Source of the DNA: Coriobacteriia bacterium
Lineage (GTDB): Bacteria; Actinomycetota; Coriobacteriia; Anaerosomatales; JAAXUF01
Direction: 5' to 3'
NCBI GenBank assembly: GCA_013336165.1
Contig: JAAXUF010000002.1
Span: forward strand, 62,001 to 126,000
DNA length: 64,000 nt
In this document: one piece after another, positions 8,013-16,296 of the stretch
Numbering within the stretch: the first letter of the stretch is position 1
Layout of the letters: each line of letters starts with the position of its first letter
Made by a program: the position numbers and the translations under genes
The notes under the pieces: model-generated
The model's database searches: none
The model's input: the letters and a program-made list of their open reading frames with translations, nothing else
What the model was told of the DNA's origin: nothing

Positions 8013-9440
8013 ATGGCTGTCACTCATGACGCGCAGAAGGAGATCACGACAAGGAATTCCTCAGTCGTGTCGATACTCGTTATCGCGTTGGGCATCGCCA
8101 GCTTCCGCGCCGCACCTAGGAGCATCTCTGCAAGCGGTGTGTACGCGGGAATCGAGCTCTCCAGATACCTACCCATGGCCATCCAGATGGTCATCGTCAT
8201 CTTCTTCGTGGTCCTCGGCAGCACTTTTTGGGAATCGAGGAAGGTTCTCTCCCGTGTCTTCTGGATATCAGTGGTCCTCCCGTGCGCAGGAACCTTGCTG
8301 GCTCTACTTGCCATGTATCCGGGCTTGGGCCATTCGCCGATAATCCACTACGCCGGGATGGGCATGTTCGGCGCCGCTAGTGCCATAGTGCTCCTCGGTT
8401 GGGGCGTAAGCGTCTGTTCTCTGGAACCGCGAAGATCTATCGTGGCGATTTGTCTGGGCTTTTTCTTCTTCAGCATATTGACCCGCGTGATCACTGCGCT
8501 TCCGGCAACCCTCGTATTCTGGTCGATGGCTGTTTTTCCGCTGGCCTCATCTGCTCTTCTCGCTTATCACTTCACGCACGCGCAGGGCATCAAGATGCTT
8601 TCCGGCAAGATAGCCAAGGACGTTCTCAGCAGCTTGCCATGGGGCATCCTCATCCTCCTCGTCCTATGCAACCTTGCAATCGTGATAATGAACACGACCG
8701 TCTCTAGGTCTGTGGCGATCACGACAACCCTTTCGTGGCCATTGGCTTTCGGCATTGGTTTAGGGATCGTCTACTTCTGGGTCTATGCTATGAGGCGAGA
8801 TGATCCAGTGAGTCTCTGGCCGATGTTCGTACTTCTTCTGCTGAGTTGCCTACTGGTCTATCTCACGTCTTGGCAGGCAGATTCGAATGCTACGGCGTAC
8901 ATAATTTCCATCATGCAGCAATGGAGCATGATGTTCTATTGGATACTCCTTGCCGCACTGACCTATCGTCTTAACTTGCCGCCCATAACGTTCTTTGGAC
9001 TGGGAAACCTTGTTATCGGTTCTCTCGGTGTCGTTGTGGTCAACTTCAGCAAGTCTCTCGTCCATAACCCCCAAGAAGCGGTCACTCTGGTCATTGCGCT
9101 TCTTGCTTTCTTCATCATTGTCGTCGCATTTCATGTACTCGGCTCCAGGAAGTCGTTGATTCCCGTCGTAGGCGCGCTGAGCACTAGATCCGACATTGAG
9201 GACACGATTGACGACATGGCCCACAAGTATTGCTTATCCGAACGGGAACTCGACGTTGTCGGCTACCTGGTCCGTGGATACACATTTCGCCAGATGAGCA
9301 AAGAGATGTTTATCTCACTCGATACCGTGCGTTCCTATAGCAAGAACCTGTATACGAAGCTCGGAATTCACAAGAAGCAAGAACTGTTCAGAATGATAGA
9401 AGATCGAGCGGGTCACCCGTTGGGCAAAGCGGCAAGATAG
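8013..9440 (+). CDS. LuxR-family regulator with polytopic membrane sensor domain
   Basis: 475 residues. The first ~390 are hydrophobic, with about 11-12 predicted membrane helices in pairs, and the C-terminus (about 405-465) is a LuxR/GerE HTH: CLSERELDVVGYLVRGY, then SKEMFISLDTVRSYSKNLYTKLGIHKK. This architecture is abundant in Coriobacteriia, where each copy usually sits beside an exported flavoprotein reductase. Here the gene diverges from the OYE-type reductase over a 262-bp shared control region, so local activation of that gene in response to a membrane-sensed substrate is the likely role. ATG 8013 is preceded by GAGGCGAGG. The ligand is unknown. Confidence 0.85.
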   Translation: MAVTHDAQKEITTRNSSVVSILVIALGIASFRAAPRSISASGVYAGIELSRYLPMAIQMVIVIFFVVLGSTFWESRKVLSRVFWISVVLPCAGTLLALLAMYPGLGHSPIIHYAGMGMFGAASAIVLLGWGVSVCSLEPRRSIVAICLGFFFFSILTRVITALPATLVFWSMAVFPLASSALLAYHFTHAQGIKMLSGKIAKDVLSSLPWGILILLVLCNLAIVIMNTTVSRSVAITTTLSWPLAFGIGLGIVYFWVYAMRRDDPVSLWPMFVLLLLSCLLVYLTSWQADSNATAYIISIMQQWSMMFYWILLAALTYRLNLPPITFFGLGNLVIGSLGVVVVNFSKSLVHNPQEAVTLVIALLAFFIIVVAFHVLGSRKSLIPVVGALSTRSDIEDTIDDMAHKYCLSERELDVVGYLVRGYTFRQMSKEMFISLDTVRSYSKNLYTKLGIHKKQELFRMIEDRAGHPLGKAAR

Positions 9441-9756
9441 ATCGCGGCGAGGTTCTCGATGCTTGCCCGGTCGTAGGCATACGTCGTAGCCGAGGCGGGA
9501 TCTTAGTGGGTGATCTGCAGGCCTCGCGCACGTGCGCGATTGCATCGCGCAGATTTCATCGGGATCGATACTCGTTGGCACTTTGAAGACACGACAATGC
9601 CACACCTGCGCCCTGAAGTTCGTGAGCCCGCAGTGCGCCCGGTGTCCTAGGGGAATTCGAACCTTGTTCTCTTGGTAAAGTCGGTAGGGCATCGAAATAG
9701 GGGCCATTCAGAGAGTATCATTGTGAGATTGCCGATCATGATGAGAACCCAAGGAC
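9441..9756. other. 316-bp intergenic with 16-bp palindrome
   Basis: No convincing gene on either strand. It contains a perfect 16-bp palindrome, TCGCGCACGTGCGCGA (9524-9539), nested inside a short outer inverted repeat (ATCTGC 9513-9518 with GCAGAT 9549-9554). A T-arm-like string around 9650-9670 does not fold into a tRNA. The palindrome may act as a terminator for the LuxR gene or as an operator; no T-run follows. Confidence 0.35.
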
Positions 9757-11070
9757 ATGCCGCAGAACGATAGGCACGCCACAGGGAGAGATAGGGAACC
9801 GTCCCGTTGCGAAGCAGCAGTGGTCGGGTGGCTTGCGGCGACGCGCCCGGACTCCAAGCGCCTGCGCCGTCGCTTGGTGCTACACCTGTGTGTTGCCGCG
9901 CTGGTCATCGTATCTGTGGGCGGCTGCGGACGGGCTTCCACTGGCACGGACATGACCCAAACGCCCTCGCCAAGCCTGATCCCTACGTCTACCCCGTCAC
10001 CCACTGAACCACCTGAGCCGGGGTTCACCTCGGCGGCCACACCATTCTTGCATTCATTGTCGCCCCAGCAGATGGCTGGCCAGCGGGTGATCTTGAGCTA
10101 CGAAGGACTGACGCCGCCCGACGCTCTGCTCACGCTCATCAGCCACGGCGAGGCGGCCGGGGTCATTTTCTTCTCGGGCAACATCTCAAGTGCGTCGCAA
10201 CTCCAAGAGGTCATCCAGAAGCTGGAGCTTGCCAATGCCAGCGCAGACAACCCTGTCTGCGCACCGTTGCTCTACATGATCGACCAGGAAGGTGGCAGCG
10301 TCCGCCGCCTCCCTGGTGCACCCGTCCTCTCAGAGAAGCAAATCGGTAGGTCAGCTGACCCCGCACGTGCCGCCGCGCAGGCAGGCACTGACGCCGGGAA
10401 CTACCTCCGCAGTATCGGTCTGAACGTGAACTTGGCGCCGGTGCTTGACGTATATCGCACACAGGGCAACTTCGCCGATCAATACGGGCGGTCCTACAGC
10501 TCTGTTCCGCAAGTGGTCTCCAGCTTGGGGGTCAACTTCATCGAAGCCCAGCAAAGTGCCGGCGTCGCAGCGACCGCCAAGCACTTCCCTGGTCTGGGCG
10601 CGGCCGGCACCACGCAGAACACTGACGCAAGACGGGTGACGCTCGACGTGCCTGTGCAATCGCTGCGTACAATCGACGAACTCCCTTACGCAGCAGCCAT
10701 CAATGCTGGGGTGAAGCTGGTGATGGTGTCTTGGGCGGTCTACCCCGCCCTCGACCCAACAGCCCCGGCTGGGCTGTCATCAATCATTGTGCAGGGTCAA
10801 CTGCGAGATGCACTCGGCTTCAAGGGTGTCACCATCACGGATGCGCTGGAGGCTCGTGCCCTGGAACCGTATGGCACGATCGCCCATCGCGCCGAGTTGG
10901 CCGCGGCCGCGGGCATGGACCTTGTCCTGTGTTCCGGAGGCAGCGTCTCCGAAGGCGTGAGCGCCATGAATGCTTTGAGGGACGGCTATGCGGGGGGCGT
11001 GCTTGACAGACCGGCCTTCGAAGCATCAGTGAGCCGGATCATCGCTTTGCGTCTAAGCCTCGGCGAGTGA
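9757..11070 (+). CDS. Glycoside hydrolase family 3 lipoprotein (NagZ/beta-hexosaminidase-like)
   Basis: 437 residues. A basic N-terminus and hydrophobic segment end in a probable lipobox (VSVGGC, about residue 56), followed by a Pro/Ser/Thr-rich linker and a GH3 N-terminal barrel (about 95-430). Recognisable family blocks are MIDQEGGSVRRLPGAP, LNVNLAPVLDV, ATAKHFPGLGAAGTTQNTD and GVTITDALEARAL, whose Asp is the expected nucleophile. In NagZ the acid/base dyad is D-x-H; here the equivalent stretch reads TDAR, so the His is absent, as in a number of actinobacterial lipoprotein homologues. Likely role: cleavage of N-acetylhexosamine-containing wall glycans at the cell surface. The start is uncertain (AAGGAC before ATG 9757). 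It stands alone, with a strong bidirectional terminator downstream. Confidence 0.82.
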   Translation: MPQNDRHATGRDREPSRCEAAVVGWLAATRPDSKRLRRRLVLHLCVAALVIVSVGGCGRASTGTDMTQTPSPSLIPTSTPSPTEPPEPGFTSAATPFLHSLSPQQMAGQRVILSYEGLTPPDALLTLISHGEAAGVIFFSGNISSASQLQEVIQKLELANASADNPVCAPLLYMIDQEGGSVRRLPGAPVLSEKQIGRSADPARAAAQAGTDAGNYLRSIGLNVNLAPVLDVYRTQGNFADQYGRSYSSVPQVVSSLGVNFIEAQQSAGVAATAKHFPGLGAAGTTQNTDARRVTLDVPVQSLRTIDELPYAAAINAGVKLVMVSWAVYPALDPTAPAGLSSIIVQGQLRDALGFKGVTITDALEARALEPYGTIAHRAELAAAAGMDLVLCSGGSVSEGVSAMNALRDGYAGGVLDRPAFEASVSRIIALRLSLGE

Positions 11071-11118
11071 CTTCTATTCGTAGAACCTGAGCCGCGCTGA
11101 TCGCCCTTCATATCCAAA

Positions 11119-11149
11119 GGGCGGGGTCGGCTTCGGCCCGACCCCGCCC
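11119..11149. terminator. Bidirectional terminator hairpin
   Basis: A perfect 12-bp GC-rich stem (11119-11130 with 11138-11149) and a 7-nt loop, sitting between the convergent GH3 gene and cytochrome gene. It probably serves both. Confidence 0.75.
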
Positions 11150-11191
11150 ATCAACCCGCGGGCAGTCCAACTTCTCTTCAGCGATGCACCG

Positions 11192-11710
11192 CTACTTTCC
11201 GGCTGCCTTCCACCCCGAAGGGACCTCCATGCTCGCATGGCACGGGCTGCAGAAGAGCTGCGATTGTTCGTGGACCCTGTGGCAGCTGTAGCAGCCGAGC
11301 TCGCCGTTGTGTGAGTCGTGGGGGTTCCTCCCCGACCCGTCGTCGTAGTCTGCGGTCGTCTTTCCCAGCTCCTCGTAGCTTCCGTGGCACCTCAGGCAGA
11401 ACTCCTTCGTGCCGAGTTTGACGAAGGGAAGCGGCGTCTGGTAGTTGCCGGTCACGTACTTGAACGCCTCGGAGGCCTGTTGCGAAATCGTGGATTCGTG
11501 GCAGTCCAGACAGGCGACATCGGCCTTGCCGTGAACAGCTGCCAGCATGTCTCCGCTCTTCCAAGTCTCGTAGTAGGGCGCCATGGGCTTGTGGCACAGG
11601 GTCGAGCAGAATGAGGGTTGCTCATGCCACTTCAGGCCGGCTACCACCGCCGCCGCGAGTACGATGACTACCACAGCGATGATGACGAGCCACTTGTTGC
11701 GCTTGTTCAT
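11192..11710 (-). CDS. NapC/NrfH-like membrane-anchored pentaheme cytochrome c
   Basis: 172 residues. One N-terminal membrane anchor (about 7-26) is followed by a periplasm-side domain with heme-binding motifs CSTLCH (a CX3CH variant), CLDCH, CLRCH, CYSCH and CSPCH, hence up to five hemes. NapC/NirT/NrfH proteins oxidise menaquinol at the membrane and pass electrons to exported reductases. The gene diverges from the Tat-exported FAD reductase at 12026 and is its probable electron donor. ATG 11710 has AAGGAGAGATCCC upstream. The CX3CH first motif replaces the CXXCH of typical NrfH heme 1; this variant is common in homologues from this class as far as I recall. Confidence 0.88.
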   Translation of the reverse strand: MNKRNKWLVIIAVVVIVLAAAVVAGLKWHEQPSFCSTLCHKPMAPYYETWKSGDMLAAVHGKADVACLDCHESTISQQASEAFKYVTGNYQTPLPFVKLGTKEFCLRCHGSYEELGKTTADYDDGSGRNPHDSHNGELGCYSCHRVHEQSQLFCSPCHASMEVPSGWKAAGK

Positions 11711-11848
11711 GAGGGATCTCTCCTTGTCTTCTTGACCCCGGTCACTGGCCCACTTGCGAAGACAATACCACGGCCGGCGGCGGTGTATACCGTGCTAACG
11801 ACAGATCCGGCCAAGCAGTCATCTGCTGAGCACGCGTGAGTAAAACTC

Positions 11849-11863
11849 TACCCATTTTGGGTA
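11849..11863. promoter_or_regulatory. Candidate operator TACCCA-N3-TGGGTA
   Basis: A perfect 6-3-6 inverted repeat in the 315-bp divergent region between the pentaheme cytochrome and the FAD reductase. Its position fits control of both genes by a dimeric regulator, perhaps the membrane LuxR encoded at 13788-15269. The function is inferred from symmetry and position only. Confidence 0.4.
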
Positions 11864-11925
11864 ATGCCATCACCCGCTTCGAGGCTTCCTCGCGAACAAG
11901 ATCTGCCATACGGTGAGCCTGTTGA

Positions 11926-12037
11926 GGGTGTTCCGACCTAGGAAACAAAGGAGGGAGGAGATAGATCGAACGGACTCCTATTGATGGGTGTTCCGACATG
12001 GGCAACAGAGGAGGAGAAGAAGAAGATGGATCGAAGG
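11926..12037 (+). repeat. Imperfect ~50-bp tandem repeat of a translation start region
   Basis: GGGTGTTCCGAC occurs at 11926-11937 and again at 11986-11997 (60 bp apart). Both copies are followed by a similar purine-rich stretch with a Shine-Dalgarno-like AGGAGG, then ATAGATCGAAC in copy 1 and ATGGATCGAAG in copy 2. The second is the true start of the reductase. The first looks like a duplicated initiation region that lost its ATG. Confidence 0.6.
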
Positions 12038-13651
12038 GATTTTCTTAAAGGAGCGGCTTTGGTAGGTGGCGCAGCTGTCGTTGGAGGGCTGGCCGGATGC
12101 ACACAGTCAGGGACTGCTGCGACGAAGTGGGACGAAGAGTATGACATCGTCATCGTCGGTGGTGGTGGCGCTGCTCATATAGCAGGTATCACAACCGCAA
12201 GCGCTGACCCTAACGCAAAGGTCGTGCTTTTCGAAAAGATGTCTGCCCCCGGTGGCAGCACTATCATGAGTGGTGGCAATATCGGTGCCATGGGCACCAA
12301 GAACCTCTTGGATTATGCTGCGGAGACTAAGGATCCCATCTACAAAGACGACACATTCGAGAGTTACTACGAGGATAAACTGACAGCTGGCTGCTACTTG
12401 TCTGATCCAAAGATAGCCCACCTGTTCTGCTTTAATTCGCTCGATAACTTCAATTGGCTGGAGTCACTGGGTATCAAATGGAAGGGTTCACGTCTCTACG
12501 AGAGCCCAATTCAAGAGCCATCTGACTGGAGAAAATCAGCAGAAATGCAGGCATGCCAATACCTGCGGACCTACAACGATCAGGGTAAGTCCACGACGGT
12601 CAACAAGAAGGTCCGGTACAACATCGGGTCTACGTACAAGGACAAGTCGGGTGGCGCTGGCAACTTCCTGTGTCTGCAGGACACATTGAAGAAGTACAGC
12701 AATGCCAAGGTCGTCGTCGATGCTCCGGTTAAGACCATTGTCCGAGCGAATCAGATCAGCGGAGACGTGCAGGGCGTCATCCTTGAAAATGGCAAGAGAA
12801 TCAAGGCAAAGCGTGCAGTGATCTTGGCTTCTGGTGGCTATGCTGCCAATGGAAAGATGTGCAACATGTATGATCCGCGCATCCCGGCAACCGTAGGATG
12901 TAGTGGTGGCCTCGGGAATACCGGCGATATGCTCACTGCTGCTTCGCTTATTGGAGGCCAACTCGTCAATATGAACTGCATTCAAGTTGACTTTGGCGCT
13001 AGCGTCAAAGAAGCCACAATGAGTGGCACCGCGGACTCCAACCCATTCGGCAGTGCAGCGGATTATATCGATGTCAAGAAAGATGGCAACCGGTTCTGGA
13101 CCGAGAAGCCGAAGGCCGAAGACTATATGGACGCAGAGAATACGACCATGCGCGAATTCAATATGACGAGTTGGTTTAGGCTCGGTGACAGCCAGTCGGT
13201 AACGAAGGCCACTGCGGCAAACCTGGCTGCATTCGCAAAGACCTTCGGCAAGGTCTGTAACACCGTTAAGGAAGTAGCAGACTTCATAGGTTGCCCCGAA
13301 GCTACTCTCCAAGCGAATCTAGATAGGTATAATAAGTACGTCGGAACCAAAGTCGATCTCGACTTCGGCAAACCGAAGACGATGCTGACTCACACGATCA
13401 ACAAACCTCCCTACTATGTCACTGAACTCACGTTCTACACCCGTACAACTCCGGGCGGACTGCGGATAGACACCAATTCTCAGGTACTGGATGTTAACGG
13501 TGCGCCCATTCCGCGCCTATTTGCAGCCGGTGAGGTCACGGGCAATGTCCATGGACGCTTCCGCAACAACGGCGGTGACTCCTGGACCGACATGACGTGC
13601 TTCGGACGGATTGCCGGTAACTCGGCCATCAAACTTGCTCCTCAAGCGTAA
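12026..13651 (+). CDS. Tat-exported FAD-binding fumarate reductase/succinate dehydrogenase-fold reductase
   Basis: 541 residues. Tat signal RRDFLKGAALVGG with lipobox-like GLAGC (about 1-32), then a flavocytochrome-c-type FAD domain starting with EYDIVIVGGGGAAHIAG, a capping domain, and the C-terminal FAD segment PRLFAAGEVTGNVHGRF. There is no heme motif in the protein, so electrons must come from a separate cytochrome, here the divergent five-heme protein. Compared with Shewanella Fcc3, the catalytic-Arg region (GKRF.NE...R) reads GNRFWTEKPKAED, with Ala where Arg402 would be, and the His504 site is replaced by Thr in YTRTTPGG. This argues against fumarate as substrate. ATG 12026 is preceded by GAGGAGGAGAAG. 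A strong terminator follows. Confidence 0.85.
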   Translation: MDRRDFLKGAALVGGAAVVGGLAGCTQSGTAATKWDEEYDIVIVGGGGAAHIAGITTASADPNAKVVLFEKMSAPGGSTIMSGGNIGAMGTKNLLDYAAETKDPIYKDDTFESYYEDKLTAGCYLSDPKIAHLFCFNSLDNFNWLESLGIKWKGSRLYESPIQEPSDWRKSAEMQACQYLRTYNDQGKSTTVNKKVRYNIGSTYKDKSGGAGNFLCLQDTLKKYSNAKVVVDAPVKTIVRANQISGDVQGVILENGKRIKAKRAVILASGGYAANGKMCNMYDPRIPATVGCSGGLGNTGDMLTAASLIGGQLVNMNCIQVDFGASVKEATMSGTADSNPFGSAADYIDVKKDGNRFWTEKPKAEDYMDAENTTMREFNMTSWFRLGDSQSVTKATAANLAAFAKTFGKVCNTVKEVADFIGCPEATLQANLDRYNKYVGTKVDLDFGKPKTMLTHTINKPPYYVTELTFYTRTTPGGLRIDTNSQVLDVNGAPIPRLFAAGEVTGNVHGRFRNNGGDSWTDMTCFGRIAGNSAIKLAPQA

Positions 13652-13694
13652 ACGTCGTGCTATAGCGAGTAGTTCATTTCGTGAACGCTCAGCC

Positions 13695-13735
13695 AGTCAG
13701 CCGGTGCCATTCGCACCGGCTGACTCCTTTTCATT
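13695..13735 (+). terminator. Rho-independent terminator of FAD reductase
   Basis: Perfect 13-bp stem (13695-13707 with 13713-13725), 5-nt loop, followed by CCTTTTCATT. It lies 44 bp after the reductase stop codon. Confidence 0.85.
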
Positions 13736-13787
13736 CGATTCTTAGAACCGGGCAGACAGCGCTTCTCGTGTCTGAAGAACGGTCGTC

Positions 13788-15269
13788 TCAACTCGACCAG
13801 ATCTTCTCCTCGAGATCAAGCTTGGAATGCACGCCGATCTTCGCGTAGATCTTCTTCTGGTGGGCCTTGACCGTATTCTCGGAGATATACAGGTGTTCCG
13901 AGATATACCGCTTGGAATGCCCAGCGCATATCAGGATGAATATCTCGCTTTCCCGGTCCGTAAGCTTGTACTCGCGCGCAAGATCCCCCCAACTGGCCCT
14001 ATCGAGGGATCCATCCATGCTCCCGTGATGATACGACCGGCTGAGTCCAAGGAAGAAAGGACGCGCACCGGTTGACGGGCGGCTAATAAGGAATACGGCA
14101 ACAAGCAGCCCGAAGAGTGAGACCAACGACGCTACGACAACGGTATCCAAGCTGTAACCAAGCCGATTCAGGACGGAGTCGACGAGGAAGAATACCAGGC
14201 GCGGACAGCCATAACAGGCCCCCCAAACCCCGATGACGACAAATGGATGGATCTCCGAACTCTGCGCCACACCGACGACTGCTATCCAAACCAGCATGAA
14301 GATCAACCCGGTCATAACGAATAGCAGCGCCGACAGCATTTCAGAGGCGAAGCCCGACGAGAGGGGCAGAAGCAAGAAGCCGACAGCAAATACTAGGAAG
14401 AACAGTTGGAGGATGCGCTCTAAGGGCACATAGGCGCGACGGATGACCAGCGCCCAGAAGAGCCGCAGCGTCACTGCCAGCGCGGCGTAGCTTAGGAGGA
14501 ACAGGGCCAGCTGATTGGATTGATAGGTCACAGGAGTCCGTAGCGTGAGCACAAAGCTGTATATGGCGAACGCCACCAACAAGCGCCACAGCGATAGGAA
14601 CGTCTGACGGCCGTGCAGGTTTCTGCCGCTTGTGACCTCTCCCGCGTCGTGCCCGTTGGCGTCCGATGGCTGCCGACCCTCAGTAGCCATGCTGACATCA
14701 GATGGCCCTTGTGACATCAACAGGCACATTGGAGCGCCAACCGAGAAGAGGATCAGCACCGGGACGGTCGCGACCGGAAAGAACATGATGAGAGGCGGGA
14801 CCAGGAAGAAATCGGCCATGTAGGCGACAAGGATGTAGGTGATGCTCAGCTGCAGCGACAGGTCCTTGAAGTAACTCCCCCACCCCAGCATGCCGGATAT
14901 TGTGGCTATTCCGCCTATCACAGCGCCTACGATAGCCGCCGTCCGTGAACCAGAGAAGACCTCCAGCGTCAATGCGCACGACGAGATGATCATGCCGCCC
15001 ATACAGAATATGCATAGAGCGAGACGGGGGATCCGACGGGGCGTTCGTCTGCCATAGACATAAACAAGCGCAACGATCAACGCTGTGATCCCGAAGCTCC
15101 CGTAGAAGAGCAGATGTATGTCGACGCCACCGTGGTCTATCCCGTGCTGTCGCACGATGAGGATGCGCCACACAATCAGGAAGACGAAGCCGAACGGCCA
15201 AGCACGGGAAAGAACGGATCGACTGAGATCAGGAAACACCATCTGAGCTGGGCCTTCTGGTGTCTGCAC
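13788..15269 (-). CDS. LuxR-family regulator with polytopic membrane sensor domain
   Basis: 493 residues from GTG 15269. About 12 hydrophobic helices occupy residues 20-400, with a hydrophilic loop of ~40 residues (DVSMATEGRQPSDANGHDAG) in the middle. A LuxR HTH follows at the C-terminus: YKLTDRESEIFILICAGHSK, then ISEHLYISENTVKAHQKKIYAKIGVHSK. It belongs to the same architectural family as the protein at 8013-9440 and converges on the FAD reductase at 12026, which is its likely target. GGGAGG precedes GTG 15269; an alternative GTG at 15281 lacks a good ribosome site. The promoter has a TATAAT -10 box overlapped upstream by an inverted repeat. Confidence 0.82.
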   Translation of the reverse strand: MQTPEGPAQMVFPDLSRSVLSRAWPFGFVFLIVWRILIVRQHGIDHGGVDIHLLFYGSFGITALIVALVYVYGRRTPRRIPRLALCIFCMGGMIISSCALTLEVFSGSRTAAIVGAVIGGIATISGMLGWGSYFKDLSLQLSITYILVAYMADFFLVPPLIMFFPVATVPVLILFSVGAPMCLLMSQGPSDVSMATEGRQPSDANGHDAGEVTSGRNLHGRQTFLSLWRLLVAFAIYSFVLTLRTPVTYQSNQLALFLLSYAALAVTLRLFWALVIRRAYVPLERILQLFFLVFAVGFLLLPLSSGFASEMLSALLFVMTGLIFMLVWIAVVGVAQSSEIHPFVVIGVWGACYGCPRLVFFLVDSVLNRLGYSLDTVVVASLVSLFGLLVAVFLISRPSTGARPFFLGLSRSYHHGSMDGSLDRASWGDLAREYKLTDRESEIFILICAGHSKRYISEHLYISENTVKAHQKKIYAKIGVHSKLDLEEKIWSS

Positions 15270-15314
15270 GAAACCTCCCACGTCCGATTCCGGCTAGCAG
15301 AGCCTTGCGCTCGG

Positions 15315-15344
15315 ATTATACCCCTCCGCAAGAGCAAGCGGAGG
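15315..15344 (-). promoter_or_regulatory. Promoter (-10 TATAAT) with inverted repeat over the -35 region
   Basis: On the minus strand a perfect TATAAT lies at 15320-15315, about 46 nt upstream of the regulator start. Directly upstream, GCGGAGG/CCTCCGC arms (15338-15344 and 15323-15329, 8-nt spacer) cover where the -35 box would sit. This is a reasonable autoregulatory operator for the LuxR gene. Confidence 0.45.
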
Positions 15345-15471
15345 AGCCTTTCCCGCCCGCCGCGCGCATCCGCTGCCTTCGCAAACCGCGCCGTGGTGGT
15401 GAGCCTCGCTGACGCTGGCCCCGTCACAGGGTAGGCATCGTCGAACTGACGATCGGCACCACCGTGGGCGG

Positions 15472-15697
15472 TCTTGGAAGCGCCTCTCCAGAGGCCATCG
15501 GCGATCATAGTGTCGAAGACCTCGACGCCCGTCTTCTGGCGCTCAAGAACGAGATCGTAGGCAGTGGCGGCGCGCGGCGTCGTGAGTCGCGGGAACACGT
15601 CCAGGCCCGAAGAGGTGATCTTGAACGCATGCTCACCGGTCAGGAACAGCGACCCGCGCTCCTTGATCACACGCAGGTACCGCCCCTGCTTACAAAC
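15472..15697 (-). pseudogene. Fragment of a KaiC-like (RAD55/RecA-fold) two-domain ATPase
   Basis: Minus-strand translation gives RYLRVIKERGSLFLTGEHAF, then KITSSGLDVFPRL, then a linker and TGVEVFDTMIADGLWRGAS. This is the end of one KaiC/RAD55 domain (RxLRVxKxRGS...F.I...G), followed by the linker and the start of a second (TGV..LD.M..GGL.RGS), cut just before its Walker A motif. Nothing recognisable continues on either side in any frame, so it is a short relic of a dual-domain KaiC-type ATPase rather than a functional gene. Confidence 0.6.
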
Positions 15698-15882
15698 GGT
15701 GCCTCGCCCCCAGGGCGGGGTTACACGCGGAGAATTCGTGCTTCATCGGACTTGCTGCGTCCCCGCGGTCTGCTCGCTGCACCGTAGAAGAATCGAAAGG
15801 TCAGTGGAGAGGCTACGTGTTATCCGGTCACGCCTGGCGGGAATAAATCCACCACGATTCTTTGAGCAGAGAGGGGCACACG

Positions 15883-16296
15883 ATGGCATTTGTCGACACC
15901 ACCATCGAAGTTGCTGCTGACATCCGTGAAGTCTATGAGGCATGGACGACGTTTGAGGACTTCCCTGAGTTTATGGAAGTGGTGGAGCGTATAGACCTCA
16001 TTACAACGGACGACCTGCATTGGGTTGTCGTGGTCGAGGACGATGTCATCGAATGGGACGCGGATGTCATCGAGTACACCCCCGATCAAAGCGTCTCCTG
16101 GCAGGCGGTTGATGGCCGAGAAAGCGGCAAGGTCACGTTCGAGAAGATCAATGAAGACACGACGAAGGTGCACTACCAGCTCGAGTACGACCCCGAGGCC
16201 TGGGAAGGCAAGCCAGACACGATACGCCACTGGATGCGCCGAAGAGTCAATCGGGACCTGAAAGCGTTCAAGGTTCTCATCGAGAAAGACCGATAG
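15883..16296 (+). CDS. SRPBCC-family protein (polyketide cyclase/dehydrase-like)
   Basis: 137 residues with the START/SRPBCC pattern: an N-terminal strand (AFVDTTIEVAADIREVYEAW), a helix pair with DFPEFMEVVERI, a curved sheet (WVVVVEDDVIEWDADVIEYT), and a long C-terminal helix (RRVNRDLKAFKVLIEK). These helix-grip proteins bind hydrophobic ligands; homologues in this size class are annotated as cyclase/dehydrase or CoQ-binding (COQ10-like). ATG 15883 is preceded by AGAGAGGGG. It stands alone, and the specific ligand cannot be read from sequence. Confidence 0.75.
   Translation: MAFVDTTIEVAADIREVYEAWTTFEDFPEFMEVVERIDLITTDDLHWVVVVEDDVIEWDADVIEYTPDQSVSWQAVDGRESGKVTFEKINEDTTKVHYQLEYDPEAWEGKPDTIRHWMRRRVNRDLKAFKVLIEKDR

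Noticed and set aside
9640-9715. Possible decayed tRNA (T-arm-like GGTTCGAATTCC on the minus strand)
   Set aside because: T stem does not pair properly and no acceptor or anticodon arm can be folded.
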